Shown here piece after piece: positions 44,239-52,934 of a stretch of DNA of 64,000 bases; the first letter of the stretch is position 1; the number at the start of each line of letters is the position of its first letter. Below the pieces are notes generated by a model. It saw only the letters and a list, made by a program, of their open reading frames with translations. It was not told the DNA's origin and did not search any database. The DNA comes from Zhihengliuella sp. ISTPL4 (GTDB taxonomy: Bacteria; Actinomycetota; Actinomycetes; Actinomycetales; Microbacteriaceae), in contig NZ_CP025422.1 of NCBI RefSeq assembly GCF_002848265.1, forward strand, positions 2,324,727 through 2,388,726. Direction: 5' to 3'. The position numbers were made by a program, and so were the translations under genes.

Positions 44239-44933
44239 GCAGGCGCACCGTCTTCGGCCTGCTCCGACTCTCCGCCGCCGCTGTCTGCCTCATCGCGCTC
44301 ATCCACCGCCTCGCGTGGGGACTCGGGTCGAACACCATCGCGAGCCAGAACTTCTTCGCGTACCTGACCAATCAGTCGAACATCGCCTTCGTCGTCCTCC
44401 TCACCATCGCCGGGATCCTTGCGCTGCGGAGAGCCCGCGACCCGCGGTGGCTCACGGTGGCGCTCGCCCTCGTGCTCACCTGGACGATCACGGCGGGACT
44501 CGTGTTCGCGATCCTCGTCTGGCAGGCCGGAGTCCGCGGGATCCGCATCGACGTCCCGTGGTCGGATCAGGTGCTGCACTTCTGGCTGCCCGCGGTGACC
44601 GTCGCGGCCTGGGCCCTGGCCCCTGGGCATCGGGCGGTGCCGTGGCGGGTGATCCCGGTGACCCTGGCCTACCCGGTGCTGTGGGGCGTCGCGACGCTCA
44701 TCCGCGGACCGCTGATCGGCTGGTACCCGTACTACTTCCTCGACCCGCGTCAGGTGAGCGGTCCCGTCGAGTTCACGCTCTCCTGCGCGATCGCGCTGGC
44801 CGTGTTCGCCGTCGTCGCGACCGCGCTCGTGCTCATCAGCCGCCTACCGGACCCGTGGGACCGCGCTCGTACGGAACCACCGCCCGAGGACCGCGCCCCG
44901 GCCGAGGCCGCGCGCGAGACGGTTCAGGCGTAG
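44235..44933 (+). CDS. Pr6Pr-type membrane protein
   Basis: A 232-aa protein with six hydrophobic segments. FFAYLTNQSNIAFVV, VLHFWLPAV and LIRGPLIGWYPYYFLDP match the Pr6Pr/FAR-17a-like group of unknown function, conserved in actinobacteria. The GTG start is coupled to the 8-codon leader ORF. The 3' end overlaps the convergent amine-oxidase gene by 10 bp. Confidence 0.75.
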   Translation: MSRRTVFGLLRLSAAAVCLIALIHRLAWGLGSNTIASQNFFAYLTNQSNIAFVVLLTIAGILALRRARDPRWLTVALALVLTWTITAGLVFAILVWQAGVRGIRIDVPWSDQVLHFWLPAVTVAAWALAPGHRAVPWRVIPVTLAYPVLWGVATLIRGPLIGWYPYYFLDPRQVSGPVEFTLSCAIALAVFAVVATALVLISRLPDPWDRARTEPPPEDRAPAEAARETVQA

Positions 44934-46276
44934 AGCGCCAGGGACGCGAGCGCCGCCTCGACGGCCTCCGCGTCTCCGAGCTCCGCGAAGTCCCGCGCCG
45001 CCGCGCCGCCCACGATCCCGACGAGCACGTTCTCGCCGGTCGACGGGCGGAGGTTGATCCACGTGGGGATCGCGATGTCGTCGCCGACCGCGTGCCAGAT
45101 CGCCTCGTCGCCGTCCCAGAACGGCTCGTCCCATCGCAGCCACACCGTCTCGATGGCGCCCATGCCGAGCGCGGACACGGCGCCGCGGTTGTCGAACGGC
45201 AGCGGCGGATCGAACTCGATGCCCTGCTCCTGCAGCACGCCGAGGGGCACGGTCAGCAGCACCCGGTCGAAGGAGAGTGCCTCCCCGGTGCCGAGGCGCA
45301 CACTCACCCCGGTGTCGTCCCACGCGAGGCGGGTGACCGGCGAGCTGAGCCCCACCTTCACGCCGTCCAGGGCGCTCTCGATGAACGGGGTCAGATCGTC
45401 GCCGACTCCCTGCTGCGCCGCGTCGGGGAGCGGCGGGGCGAACCAGCTCGACAGGTCAGCGGCGTCCGCGCCCGTGCGTGCCGCGAGGAGCGCGAGGAGC
45501 GCGGCGGTCGCCGGATCCTCCGGGTCGATGCCGGCCGCCACCAGGGCGTCCGCTACCGAGGAGTCCTGCGGGGCGGACTGCGCCGCGGTCACCGCGGCCT
45601 CCACCGGCTGCGGATCCACGGGGTCGACGTCGCCCTCGGCGGAGCGCCACCGCGAACCCTCGAGGTCGACGAGGTCCCCGTCGCCCTCGTCGATCGTCTC
45701 GAGGAGATCCGCGTCGGCCTCACCGAACAGCCACGCGCCGAGCTGCACCGGAATCGGCCAGTCGTCGTCCATGCGGGAGAGGATGCGGCCGCCGACGCGG
45801 TCGCGCGCTTCGAACACCGTCACCTGCAAGCCGTCGTCCGCGAGCTGCGCGGCGGCGGTCGCCCCGGCGATCCCGGCGCCGATCACGGCCACCCGCTCGC
45901 CGTCCTCGGCGGCGACCGTGAGCTCCCGTGCGGCACGGCGGCCCGAGCGCAGGGCTCCCCGGACGGTACCCGGCGCCTCGTCGTCGGTCGCCTCGCCCGC
46001 GAAGAAGAGCCGGTCGTCGACGGGCTGCGCGAGGGCCGTGCGGGTCGCGGCGAGCACCCCCACGGGCGTGAAGCTCGCAGCGCCCCGGGCGAAGGGGTCG
46101 GTGGTCCAGGTGCTGCGGATACTGCCGCTCGGAGCGGGGACACCGGGCGGCGGTTCCGGTTCGCGCGTGCGGGTGGGGGTCGGCGTCGGTTCCGGCTCCG
46201 GTGTGCAGGAGGCGAGAAGCACGGAGACGGCACCGGCTCCGGCGCCGAGGAGCAGGGTACGGCGCGTGATCCTCAT
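44924..46276 (-). CDS. Exported flavin amine oxidase-like protein with circularly permuted domain order
   Basis: A 450-aa flavoprotein. A twin-arginine start (TRRTLLLGAGAG) and lipobox LASC24 indicate export as a lipoprotein, followed by a Pro/Glu/Thr linker. Residues about 52-119 hold what is normally the C-terminal block of flavin monoamine oxidases (TWTTDPFARGAASF, DRLFFAGEAT, GTVRGALRSGRRAA). Only then comes the normally N-terminal FAD-binding unit (VAVIGAGIAGATAAAQLA 129-146, FEARDRVGGR 155-164), the substrate region, and an end (VGIVGGAAARDF...ALASL) that usually directly precedes the DPFARGAYS block. It is a single uninterrupted frame. The substrate is unknown. Confidence 0.85.
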   Translation of the reverse strand: MRITRRTLLLGAGAGAVSVLLASCTPEPEPTPTPTRTREPEPPPGVPAPSGSIRSTWTTDPFARGAASFTPVGVLAATRTALAQPVDDRLFFAGEATDDEAPGTVRGALRSGRRAARELTVAAEDGERVAVIGAGIAGATAAAQLADDGLQVTVFEARDRVGGRILSRMDDDWPIPVQLGAWLFGEADADLLETIDEGDGDLVDLEGSRWRSAEGDVDPVDPQPVEAAVTAAQSAPQDSSVADALVAAGIDPEDPATAALLALLAARTGADAADLSSWFAPPLPDAAQQGVGDDLTPFIESALDGVKVGLSSPVTRLAWDDTGVSVRLGTGEALSFDRVLLTVPLGVLQEQGIEFDPPLPFDNRGAVSALGMGAIETVWLRWDEPFWDGDEAIWHAVGDDIAIPTWINLRPSTGENVLVGIVGGAAARDFAELGDAEAVEAALASLALYA

Positions 46277-46302
46277 CGTGCCGCCACTTTATCCCGCTTT
46301 CG

Positions 46303-46369
46303 CGCAGGCAGAAGCGCCGGAACAGGCGGCTCTCCACGAGAACCGCCTGCTCCGGCGCGAGTGCCTGCG
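46303..46369. terminator. CAGGC/GCCTG hairpin, copy R4
   Basis: Arms CGCAGGCA-GCGCCGGA-CAGGCGG and their complement around a 13-nt loop, about 23 of 27 pairs. It sits 2 bp past the SRPBCC stop and before the amine-oxidase start, so it separates the two same-strand genes. Confidence 0.7.
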
Positions 46370-46371
46370 TG

Positions 46372-47349
46372 TCAGACGGACAGCAGCTCCCGCTCCAGCC
46401 GCGCGAACGAGGCCTCCATGCCGTCGGCCATGCCGGTGGCGAGGATCATGTCCCGCGTCTCCTTGTCCGGGTACTCGATGAGCACCGTGACGAGGGTCGC
46501 GCCATCCTCCTCGTAGAGGTTGAGGTCGTTGAGCGTCTCGGTCGGCATTCCCTGCATCCGCTCGGTGGTGACGGCACGCTTCGGGGCGTCGATCAGCAGC
46601 GCCTCGCCCTCGAATCCGAACGGCTCGCCCTCCGTGTCGCCCACGGGCGCCCAGGAGTTCCGGTACGACTGGCCGACCTCGGTCGCCGACACGCACTCGG
46701 TCATCTCCCACCCGTCCGGGCCGAGCATCCACTGCCGGATGAGGTCGGGCTCGAAGTGGGCCCGCCACACCAGCTCGCGCGGACCCTCGACGAGCCGCGT
46801 GATGCGCACGTGCGTGTCGTCCAGCAGCTCCACCCGCGTGCCCTTGCCCTGCGCGTAGTCGCGGAGGTCCTGCAGCACCGCGTCGAGCTGGGCCATGGCC
46901 ATCCGGGTGCCCTCCACGGCGCCCATCGCGACGACCTGCTCGAGCGCCTCGGCCGAGGTGAAGTGGCTCGTGTTGACCATGCGCGTGCCCTCGGCCGTCG
47001 GCTCGAACGTGAAGGTCATGCGCATGGAGGGGAGGTTGGCGTCCGGCGTGCCGTCCTCGTCGGCGAAGGAGTCGAGCACCGTGAAGCTGCGCGGCGCGTC
47101 GATCTCCAGGAACTCCCACGTGCCGGACGCCTTCTCCCCGCGGGGACCGTTCATCGTGTAGACGGCTCGGCCGCCGACCGTGTGGTCCCACCGGGTGAAG
47201 GTGGCCGGCCAGCCGGGAGGACCCCAGAACCGCTCGAGCTGCTGCGGGTCGGTGTAGGCGGCCCAGACGCGCTCGACGGGCGCGGCGAGGTCGGCCACGA
47301 CGGTCATGGTGAGGTTCTCGGCATCCGTGATGATGTCCGTGACAGGCAT
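46372..47349 (-). CDS. Tandem SRPBCC (AHSA1-like) protein
   Basis: A 325-aa protein with two Aha1-C-like SRPBCC domains: the first from about 10 to 160 (AAPVERVWAAYTDPQQLERFWGPPGW), the second from about 165 to 325 (VEGPRELVWRAHFEPDLIRQWMLGPDGW). Such proteins are often co-transcribed with ArsR-type regulators, as here: the start lies 1 bp after the ArsR stop. The ligand is unknown. Confidence 0.9.
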   Translation of the reverse strand: MPVTDIITDAENLTMTVVADLAAPVERVWAAYTDPQQLERFWGPPGWPATFTRWDHTVGGRAVYTMNGPRGEKASGTWEFLEIDAPRSFTVLDSFADEDGTPDANLPSMRMTFTFEPTAEGTRMVNTSHFTSAEALEQVVAMGAVEGTRMAMAQLDAVLQDLRDYAQGKGTRVELLDDTHVRITRLVEGPRELVWRAHFEPDLIRQWMLGPDGWEMTECVSATEVGQSYRNSWAPVGDTEGEPFGFEGEALLIDAPKRAVTTERMQGMPTETLNDLNLYEEDGATLVTVLIEYPDKETRDMILATGMADGMEASFARLERELLSV

Positions 47350-47350
47350 G

Positions 47351-47755
47351 TCAGTCTCCTTGCGATTCGTTGCGTTGACTGCTGGTGGGGTCGGTGGGGG
47401 CCGGCTTCCCCGCGGAGGGGGAGGGCTCGGCCAGGAGATCGTCGAGCCGGGCGATGCGCGACCGCCACAGCTCTTCGTATCGGGCGAGGAGCGCCCTGGC
47501 GCGGGCGATCATCTCGGGGTTCGCGCGGACGAGCCGCTCGCGTCCCTCGGCGCGCTTGACGATGAGGTTCGCCGCCTCGAGCACGGCCACGTGCTTCTGG
47601 ACCGCGGCGAACGACATCTCATACTCGGAGGCGAGGGTCGAGACGGACTGCTCCCGCTCGATCGTCCGGCGCAGGATGTCCCGCCGGGTTGACGTCGCCA
47701 GTGCGTGGAAGACACGGTCGACCTCCGCTTCGCTCAACTCCGTTTGTGCAACCAT
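47351..47755 (-). CDS. ArsR-family winged-helix regulator
   Basis: A 134-aa regulator: ALATSTRRDILRRTIEREQSV and recognition helix AAVQKHVAVLEAANLIV, with no metal-binding Cys pair. It heads a two-gene operon with the tandem SRPBCC protein, a frequent pairing in which the regulator controls the operon. The perfect palindrome CAACCA-TT-TGGTTG covers its start codon. Confidence 0.92.
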   Translation of the reverse strand: MVAQTELSEAEVDRVFHALATSTRRDILRRTIEREQSVSTLASEYEMSFAAVQKHVAVLEAANLIVKRAEGRERLVRANPEMIARARALLARYEELWRSRIARLDDLLAEPSPSAGKPAPTDPTSSQRNESQGD

Positions 47756-47769
47756 TTGGTTGTACGTTA
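47749..47769 (-). promoter_or_regulatory. Operator over the arsR start codon and TAACGT -10 box
   Basis: CAACCATTTGGTTG (47749-47762) has perfect 6-bp arms. TAACGT on the minus strand (47769-47764) ends 8 nt before the ATG. Binding would cover both transcription and translation start. Confidence 0.6.
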
Positions 47770-47808
47770 GACCCGCGCCGGAAGCGTGTCAAGATCTTTT
47801 CGCGGCAT

Positions 47809-48834
47809 TCACGCCCCACGGCCGCCCGGCACCCACCCGGTCGCTCGCGCCCAGGCCTCCATCTCCCCCTGCGCCCGGTCGAACCAGTGGTCCTTCGCCC
47901 GCGCGTAGTCGTCGAAGTCGCGGTCGTCCCGGTGGGCGGAGGCCAGAGCGGTCTTGAGCGCCGCATACTCGTCGCGCGCCTCCGGGTCCGCCCGCAGCCA
48001 GTCCCGGAACAGGAGGGCGTACCGCGCGTTCGACGCCCCGACGCGTCGCACATGCACGATCGCCCGCGCCCTGGCGTCCACGCTCGCGAACAGGCGTTTC
48101 GACCACTCGTCCGGGTCGCCGCCCGTCCGGGCGTTGTCCCGGGAGACGCCCGGCGCGTCCGGCACGATGCGCTGCACGTTCACGAAGCCGGCGTCCCCGA
48201 GGCGCTGCTCCGCGGCATCCGCGTCCGCGAGGTCGCGCACCCCCACCTGAAGGTCGATGATCGGCTTGGCGCGCAGCCCGGGCACGGCCGTCGAGCCGAT
48301 GTGATCGACGCGCACCGGGATGCCGTCGAACGCCGTGGCGACGCGGGCGCCGAGGCGAGCGGCATGCGCCGCCCAGTGTGGCGACCACGGCTCGAGGATC
48401 GGCGGCGTATCCGGAGGGAGCCGTCGCCCTCTCCGACGCGCGTCGAGGTCCGACGCTCTCGCGAGAAAGCGGGACAGACCCTCCTCGTCGCCGTCCGCGA
48501 GAAGCGCGTCGCACCAGGCGGGGCCAGACACATCGCCGATGCCGAGCACGAGATGAGCCGTCGCGGCGGCGTGCGCCACGGTGGCCGCATCGCCGGACCC
48601 GAGTCCCGTCACGACCGCATCCGGCCGCGCGGCACGCAGGCGGCGCACGACCACGCCGTCATCGTCTCCGACAACGACCAGGGCGAGGGGCGAGAACACG
48701 TAAGCCTCCGAGGAGACTTCAGGCTCAGTTGCGAGCGGATCCACTGGTCGCCTCCTCCGGATTCGTCCCGCCGGAATCGGTACTCCCGCGGCAGACGGTT
48801 CCCACAGCGTAGCCAGGCGGTCGAGCATTTCCAT
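47809..48834 (-). CDS. GrpB/UPF0157 nucleotidyltransferase-like domain with an extra N-terminal domain
   Basis: A 341-aa protein. Residues about 145-325 are a GrpB domain (ILEPWSPHWAAHAARL, VDHIGSTAVPGLRAKPIIDLQVGV). The first 140 aa contain VVVGDDDGVVVRRLRAARPDAVVTGLG and further segments I do not recognise; it is not the dephospho-CoA kinase domain that is often fused to GrpB in actinobacteria. The ATG at 48834 lacks a strong ribosome site, so the start is uncertain. Confidence 0.8.
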   Translation of the reverse strand: MEMLDRLATLWEPSAAGVPIPAGRIRRRRPVDPLATEPEVSSEAYVFSPLALVVVGDDDGVVVRRLRAARPDAVVTGLGSGDAATVAHAAATAHLVLGIGDVSGPAWCDALLADGDEEGLSRFLARASDLDARRRGRRLPPDTPPILEPWSPHWAAHAARLGARVATAFDGIPVRVDHIGSTAVPGLRAKPIIDLQVGVRDLADADAAEQRLGDAGFVNVQRIVPDAPGVSRDNARTGGDPDEWSKRLFASVDARARAIVHVRRVGASNARYALLFRDWLRADPEARDEYAALKTALASAHRDDRDFDDYARAKDHWFDRAQGEMEAWARATGWVPGGRGA

Positions 48835-48936
48835 TCACATGAATCCACAGCGGTCCTCCGGGCGTAGGCTGGAGGGAAGGACGGACCGTCCGAGAAGATC
48901 TCCCGGCACCGCGCCCGCCCGGGAAGGAGCCCGAAA

Positions 48937-49689
48937 GTGGCTCAGTACGACGTCTCGAACCGCTCGGCGATCGTGACAGGAGCGGGCAGCGGCATCGGCC
49001 GCTCGGTCGCCCTGCTGCTGGCGCAGAACGGCGCGGCCGTGGTCGTGAACGATCTGAACGCGGAGAACGCGAACGCGGTCGTCGAGGAGATCCGCGCCGC
49101 CGGGGGCACCGCGGAGGCGTCGGTCGGCGACGCGACGGACCCGGCCTGGATCGCCTCGTCGGTCGAGCTCGCCAACTCGCTCGCCCCGCTACGCATCGGC
49201 GTCAACAACGCGGGCATCGGCGGCGCGACGGCGCCCACCGCGGACTACGAGGAAGACGCGTGGGACAAGGTGATCGCCATCAACCTCAACGCCGTGTTCC
49301 GCAACATGAAGGCGCAGATCCCGTCGATCCTCGCCAACGGCGGCGGCTCGGTCGTGAACATCGCCTCGATCCTCGGCAGCGTCGGCTTCGCCGGCTCCCC
49401 CGCCTACGTCACCGCCAAGCACGGCGTCGTCGGCATGACGAAGACCGCCGCCCTCGAGTACTCGGCGCAGGGCGTCCGCGTGAACTCGGTCGGCCCCGGC
49501 TTCATCGACACCCCGCTCCTGGCGAACATGGGCGACGAAGCGAAGGACTTCCTCGTGTCGAAGCACCCGATCGGGCGTCTCGGCCAGGCCGAGGAGGTCG
49601 CGAACCTCGTGGTGTTCCTCGCCAGCGACGCCGCGAGCTTCATCACCGGCAGCTACCACCTGGTCGACGGCGGCTACACCGCCCTCTGA
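48937..49689 (+). CDS. Classical short-chain dehydrogenase/reductase
   Basis: A 250-aa NAD(P)-dependent oxidoreductase: cofactor motif TGAGSGIG, NNAG, catalytic Ser in SILGSVG and YVTAK, and VNSVGPGFIDT. It is glucose-dehydrogenase/3-oxoacyl-reductase-like; the substrate is not deducible. GTG at 48937 has AAGGAG 8 nt upstream. Confidence 0.93.
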   Translation: MAQYDVSNRSAIVTGAGSGIGRSVALLLAQNGAAVVVNDLNAENANAVVEEIRAAGGTAEASVGDATDPAWIASSVELANSLAPLRIGVNNAGIGGATAPTADYEEDAWDKVIAINLNAVFRNMKAQIPSILANGGGSVVNIASILGSVGFAGSPAYVTAKHGVVGMTKTAALEYSAQGVRVNSVGPGFIDTPLLANMGDEAKDFLVSKHPIGRLGQAEEVANLVVFLASDAASFITGSYHLVDGGYTAL

Positions 49690-49697
49690 CGAAGAAA

Positions 49698-49742
49698 CGG
49701 CATCCGGCTGCCGGGAACCCGAATCCCGGCGGCCGGATGCCG
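49698..49742. terminator. Strong hairpin terminator after the SDR gene
   Basis: 19-bp arms starting CGGCATCCGGC with one mismatch and a 7-nt loop, 8 bp after the SDR stop. No T-run. Confidence 0.75.
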
Positions 49743-49857
49743 CGGTCGGCGATCGAGAGCCCCCGCTCCGTTCTCGCCATAGCCGTCACCACCCGGGATC
49801 CGAGAGCCCTTGAAGAGGATCCCGAGGCGGTGAGGCAGGTCTTGCACCCCTCCGTTA

Positions 49858-50184
49858 TCAGGCGGACATCGCGTGCAGTTCGCGCGATACCGCATCGAGC
49901 GCGAGCTCGGGGTCGGTGAGGTCGAGTCCGCCGGTCGAGCCCGCGGCCTGCATGAGACGGGCCAGCAGCGGTCGCTGCAGGGCGACCGACGTCTCGACGA
50001 CGAAGCGGATCGGGATGGACGCGTGGATCCACAGCGTCTCGGTGCGGTCGGCGCCGGTCTGCACCGTGAGCGCGAACGGCTCATTGCGCCGCAGCTTGGT
50101 CACGGTGGCGGCGCGAAGGTGGGCGAGCAGCTCGTCGTCGATCTCGATCGGTTCGGCGAGGTTCGCGTAGGTGAGGGTTCCCAT
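49858..50184 (-). CDS. DUF7882-like small protein
   Basis: A 108-aa protein of the Microbacteriaceae-typical family beginning MGTLTY and containing LLAHLRAATVTKLRRNEPFALTV and TLWIHASIPIRFVV. Relatives are sometimes labelled as ligase-like, but no enzymatic motif is present. It follows a MarR gene on the same strand; between them lies a 14-bp palindrome, so it is a probable target of that regulator. Confidence 0.72.
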   Translation of the reverse strand: MGTLTYANLAEPIEIDDELLAHLRAATVTKLRRNEPFALTVQTGADRTETLWIHASIPIRFVVETSVALQRPLLARLMQAAGSTGGLDLTDPELALDAVSRELHAMSA

Positions 50185-50230
50185 GTTCTTCTCCTCGTGG
50201 CAGAAAACCTGGACGAGGATAGTTTACTAG

Positions 50231-50244
50231 TTTAACTAGTTAAA
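50231..50244. promoter_or_regulatory. Palindromic operator TTTAACTAGTTAAA
   Basis: Perfect 14-bp palindrome in an AT-rich island, with a half-repeat TTTACTAG just beside it (50223-50230). It precedes the DUF7882 gene and is a typical MarR-type site. Confidence 0.7.
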
Positions 50245-50253
50245 TCAAATCGA

Positions 50254-50700
50254 TCAGGGAAGATCGCCGAGCTCGTCGGTCAGGCGGCGCAGGAAGCGGG
50301 AGATCACGGTCGCCTCTTCCGCGGTGAACTCGCCCTCGACGGCGGCCACGCGCTGGGCCAGCTCATCACCCTGGCCATGCAGATCACGCAGGGACGGGCG
50401 GAGGACCTTGGACCGGGCGTCCAGGGGGTGCGGGGCGACGACGATCTGTCCCCGCTCCGACATCCGCCGGACGACGCTCGTGACGGCGGCCGTGCTGATA
50501 CCGAGGTAGGTGGCCAGGTCGCGGGGAGTGACGGGCTTCTCGACGGGCGCGGTGCTGATGAAGTGCATCGCGGCGCGGTCGGTATCGTTGGGTTCGCGCC
50601 GAGCCGCGAGACGGCGATTCAACTGCGCGTCGGCGCGACGGAAATCGTCGACATCGCGCGCGAGCGCTGAGGTCGAGACGTCGGTGCTCACGTTTCCCAT
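50254..50700 (-). CDS. MarR-family regulator
   Basis: A 148-aa winged-helix regulator (VTPRDLATYLGISTAAVTSVVRRMSERGQI; HPLDARSK wing). It is followed on the same strand by the DUF7882 gene. ATG at 50700 gives MGNVSTDVST; a GTG four codons later is possible. The ligand is unknown. Confidence 0.9.
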   Translation of the reverse strand: MGNVSTDVSTSALARDVDDFRRADAQLNRRLAARREPNDTDRAAMHFISTAPVEKPVTPRDLATYLGISTAAVTSVVRRMSERGQIVVAPHPLDARSKVLRPSLRDLHGQGDELAQRVAAVEGEFTAEEATVISRFLRRLTDELGDLP

Positions 50701-50829
50701 GCAGAGATCCTCCTTCCCCGCTCTCCATGGTACCTCGACAGCCTGACAGTAAGGCTGACTAGCGATATCCGCAGGCGACCAGGGACTTCCAGAGGTGCGA
50801 TGATGGAACCCTGCCCCCGAAAGGATGCC

Positions 50830-51066
50830 ATGCCCGAGCGACTGAGTCTCGAGGAGGCGTCGTACATCCGCTACGCCGATCTGCTCGCACGCCTGGAGGA
50901 ACTCTTCCCCTCCGTCTCGCGACGCCGGATCGAGCAGATCATCGGTGCCGAGACCGACGCGATCACCGGCGGGCTCCTGCGCATCGTCCCGGCCGAGGTC
51001 GAGACCGGCGCGATGGAGATGCTCGAGCGGGAGGCCGGTTCCAGCGACGAAGGAGAGGTCGCGTGA
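50830..51066 (+). CDS. Small helical protein upstream of a MarR gene
   Basis: A 78-aa acidic protein with three likely helices (SLEEASYIRYADLLARLEELF, SRRRIEQIIGAETDAITGGL, ETGAMEMLEREAG), like three-helix-bundle dimerisation domains of the DUF3562 type. ATG at 50830 follows GAAAGGATG. Its stop overlaps the GTG of the MarR gene as GTGA, so the two are made together. Confidence 0.65.
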   Translation: MPERLSLEEASYIRYADLLARLEELFPSVSRRRIEQIIGAETDAITGGLLRIVPAEVETGAMEMLEREAGSSDEGEVA

Positions 51067-51608
51067 CCGACAGCACCGGCGAGTTCCACGCCTCCGGGTA
51101 CTGGTACCCCGACAGTGAGCGCGCCACCACGGTCGACGTGCTCAACATGCTGCGGCGGTACCGCAGCGCCGAGACGGCGATGCGCGCCCGCACGCGCGCG
51201 TCCATGGGGATGAACGAGACAGACCTCGTCGCCCTCCGGTTCCTGCTGCGCGAGCAGAAGGCCGGGCGCATCGTGCGGCCCATCGATCTGGCGCGCATGC
51301 TCGACATCTCCACCGCGTCGACGACGACGCTCATCGACCGGCTGGAGAAGGGCGGGCACGCCCGGCGCGAACCGCACCCGACCGACCGCCGCGCCGGGAT
51401 CGTCGTGCCCACCGTGAGCAGCGACGACGAGGTGCGCGCGACACTCGGTGCGATGCACCGCCGGATGCTCTCCCTCGTGGACGACCTCTCCGATGAGGAG
51501 CGCGTGGTCGTCATGCGGTTCCTCGTCGGGATGACCGCCGCGATCCAGGAGGCCGCCGAGGCGGACGCCGTGCACGGCGGCGCCGACCTCGTGGAGGAGC
51601 CGGCCTAG
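51063..51608 (+). CDS. MarR-family regulator coupled to the small helical protein
   Basis: A 181-aa regulator with a longer N-terminus than usual and winged helix VRPIDLARMLDISTASTTTLIDRLEKGGHARREPHPTDRRA (split here only for description). It is convergent with an MFS transporter and the two stops share CTAG. Translationally coupled to the 78-aa gene. Confidence 0.9.
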   Translation: MTDSTGEFHASGYWYPDSERATTVDVLNMLRRYRSAETAMRARTRASMGMNETDLVALRFLLREQKAGRIVRPIDLARMLDISTASTTTLIDRLEKGGHARREPHPTDRRAGIVVPTVSSDDEVRATLGAMHRRMLSLVDDLSDEERVVVMRFLVGMTAAIQEAAEADAVHGGADLVEEPA

Positions 51609-52837
51609 TCCGACGCCTTCCGCGGACGCCGCTTGGCCAGGAAGCCCGCGAGCAGCACCGCCACGAGCGCCGCGGCAGGCGCGACCACGAGCCCCGCGCG
51701 AAGGCTCTGCGTCTCCGCCAGCCACCCGACGAACGGCGGCGACAGCAGGAAGCCCAGCCGCAGCAGCCAGGACACCACGGTGAGCCCGACACCGGGCCGC
51801 AGTCCCGGAAGCTCGTCGGCGGCATGCATCGCGGCGGGGATGAGGGTGGCGATACCGAAGCCGACGGCCGCGAACCCGAGGATCGTGCCGGGAACGCTCG
51901 GGTACAGCAGCGCGAGCGTCATCCCGGCCGCGGCGATGAGGCCGCCGACCCGCGCCACCCAGCGCTGCCCGAAGCGGTCGGTCATCGGATCCCCGAGCAG
52001 TCGCCCGACGAACTGCGCACCGACGAGGGCGATGAACCCGAGCGGCGCGACGGCGGCCGCCGCCCCCAGGGAGTCGCCGAGGTAGAGGGTGGCCCACGAG
52101 TTGCCGGCGTCTTCGGCGATGGCTCCGGCCATCGCGATGAGGGTCAGCGCGATGACGGCGATGATCGTCCGGGCCGGGACACCACGGCGGACGGCGCCGG
52201 AGATCCCCTGCGGTTCCGCGACGGCGTCCTCCTCGACCTCGTCGTCGCGACCGGGGAGGCAGAAGCGCAGCGCGACGAGGGCGACCAGCGCGAACACCGC
52301 GGTCGAGATCCCCAGGTGGACGGCGAGCGGCAGCTGCAGGGCGATCGCGCCCGCGGCCATGACCCCGCCGAGCACCGCGCCGATCGACCAGATGGCATGG
52401 AAGGAGTTGATGATGGAGCGTCCGTATCGCCGCTGCACGCGGAGGCCGTGGGCGTTCTGCGCGACATCGGTGATGGCATCGGAGGCGCCGCCGACGAAGA
52501 GCGCTATCGCGAAGAGGACGCCGGTCGGAGACAGCGCCGCCGACAGCAGGCCGAGGCTCGTGAGGACGGTGCCGATGACCGCGACGCGGGCCGACCCGAA
52601 GCGACGGATCAGCGTGGCCGCCAGGAGTCCCGCCGCGATCGCGCCGGCGGGGAACGCGGCGAGCGCAAGACCGTAGCCGAGGTTGTCCAGCCCGAGGGCG
52701 GCCTTGATCTCCGGGTACCGCGGCAGGATGTTCGCGAACAGGGCGCCGTTCGTGAGGAACAGCGCCGAGACGGCGAGGCGCGCGCGGCGGGTGGCGCGAT
52801 CCGCGGGCCCTCGTCGAATCGATTCGATGGAAGTCAC
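51605..52837 (-). CDS. MFS transporter
   Basis: A 410-aa 12-segment major facilitator protein (FLTNGALFANILPRYPEIKAALG, AGLLAATLIRRFGSARVAVIG, SFHAIWSIGAVLGG). The sequence resembles the YbjJ/fucose-permease-like efflux or sugar group; the substrate is unknown. GTG at 52837 was chosen because TACGGT ends 7 nt upstream; the frame to 52906 reads through the promoter. Confidence 0.9.
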   Translation of the reverse strand: MTSIESIRRGPADRATRRARLAVSALFLTNGALFANILPRYPEIKAALGLDNLGYGLALAAFPAGAIAAGLLAATLIRRFGSARVAVIGTVLTSLGLLSAALSPTGVLFAIALFVGGASDAITDVAQNAHGLRVQRRYGRSIINSFHAIWSIGAVLGGVMAAGAIALQLPLAVHLGISTAVFALVALVALRFCLPGRDDEVEEDAVAEPQGISGAVRRGVPARTIIAVIALTLIAMAGAIAEDAGNSWATLYLGDSLGAAAAVAPLGFIALVGAQFVGRLLGDPMTDRFGQRWVARVGGLIAAAGMTLALLYPSVPGTILGFAAVGFGIATLIPAAMHAADELPGLRPGVGLTVVSWLLRLGFLLSPPFVGWLAETQSLRAGLVVAPAAALVAVLLAGFLAKRRPRKASD

Positions 52838-52844
52838 GGATACG

Positions 52845-52850
52845 ACCGTA
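52845..52850 (-). promoter_or_regulatory. TANNNT -10 box (TACGGT) of the MFS gene
   Basis: Minus-strand TACGGT ends 7 nt before the GTG at 52837. Confidence 0.6.
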
Positions 52851-52934
52851 CCCTGCCGCGAGGGGTGCTGGCGACCACAACGGAGGCGGCGAACCGGCGC
52901 GCGCAAGCCCGTATCCGGTGTCGGCCCCGGGATC

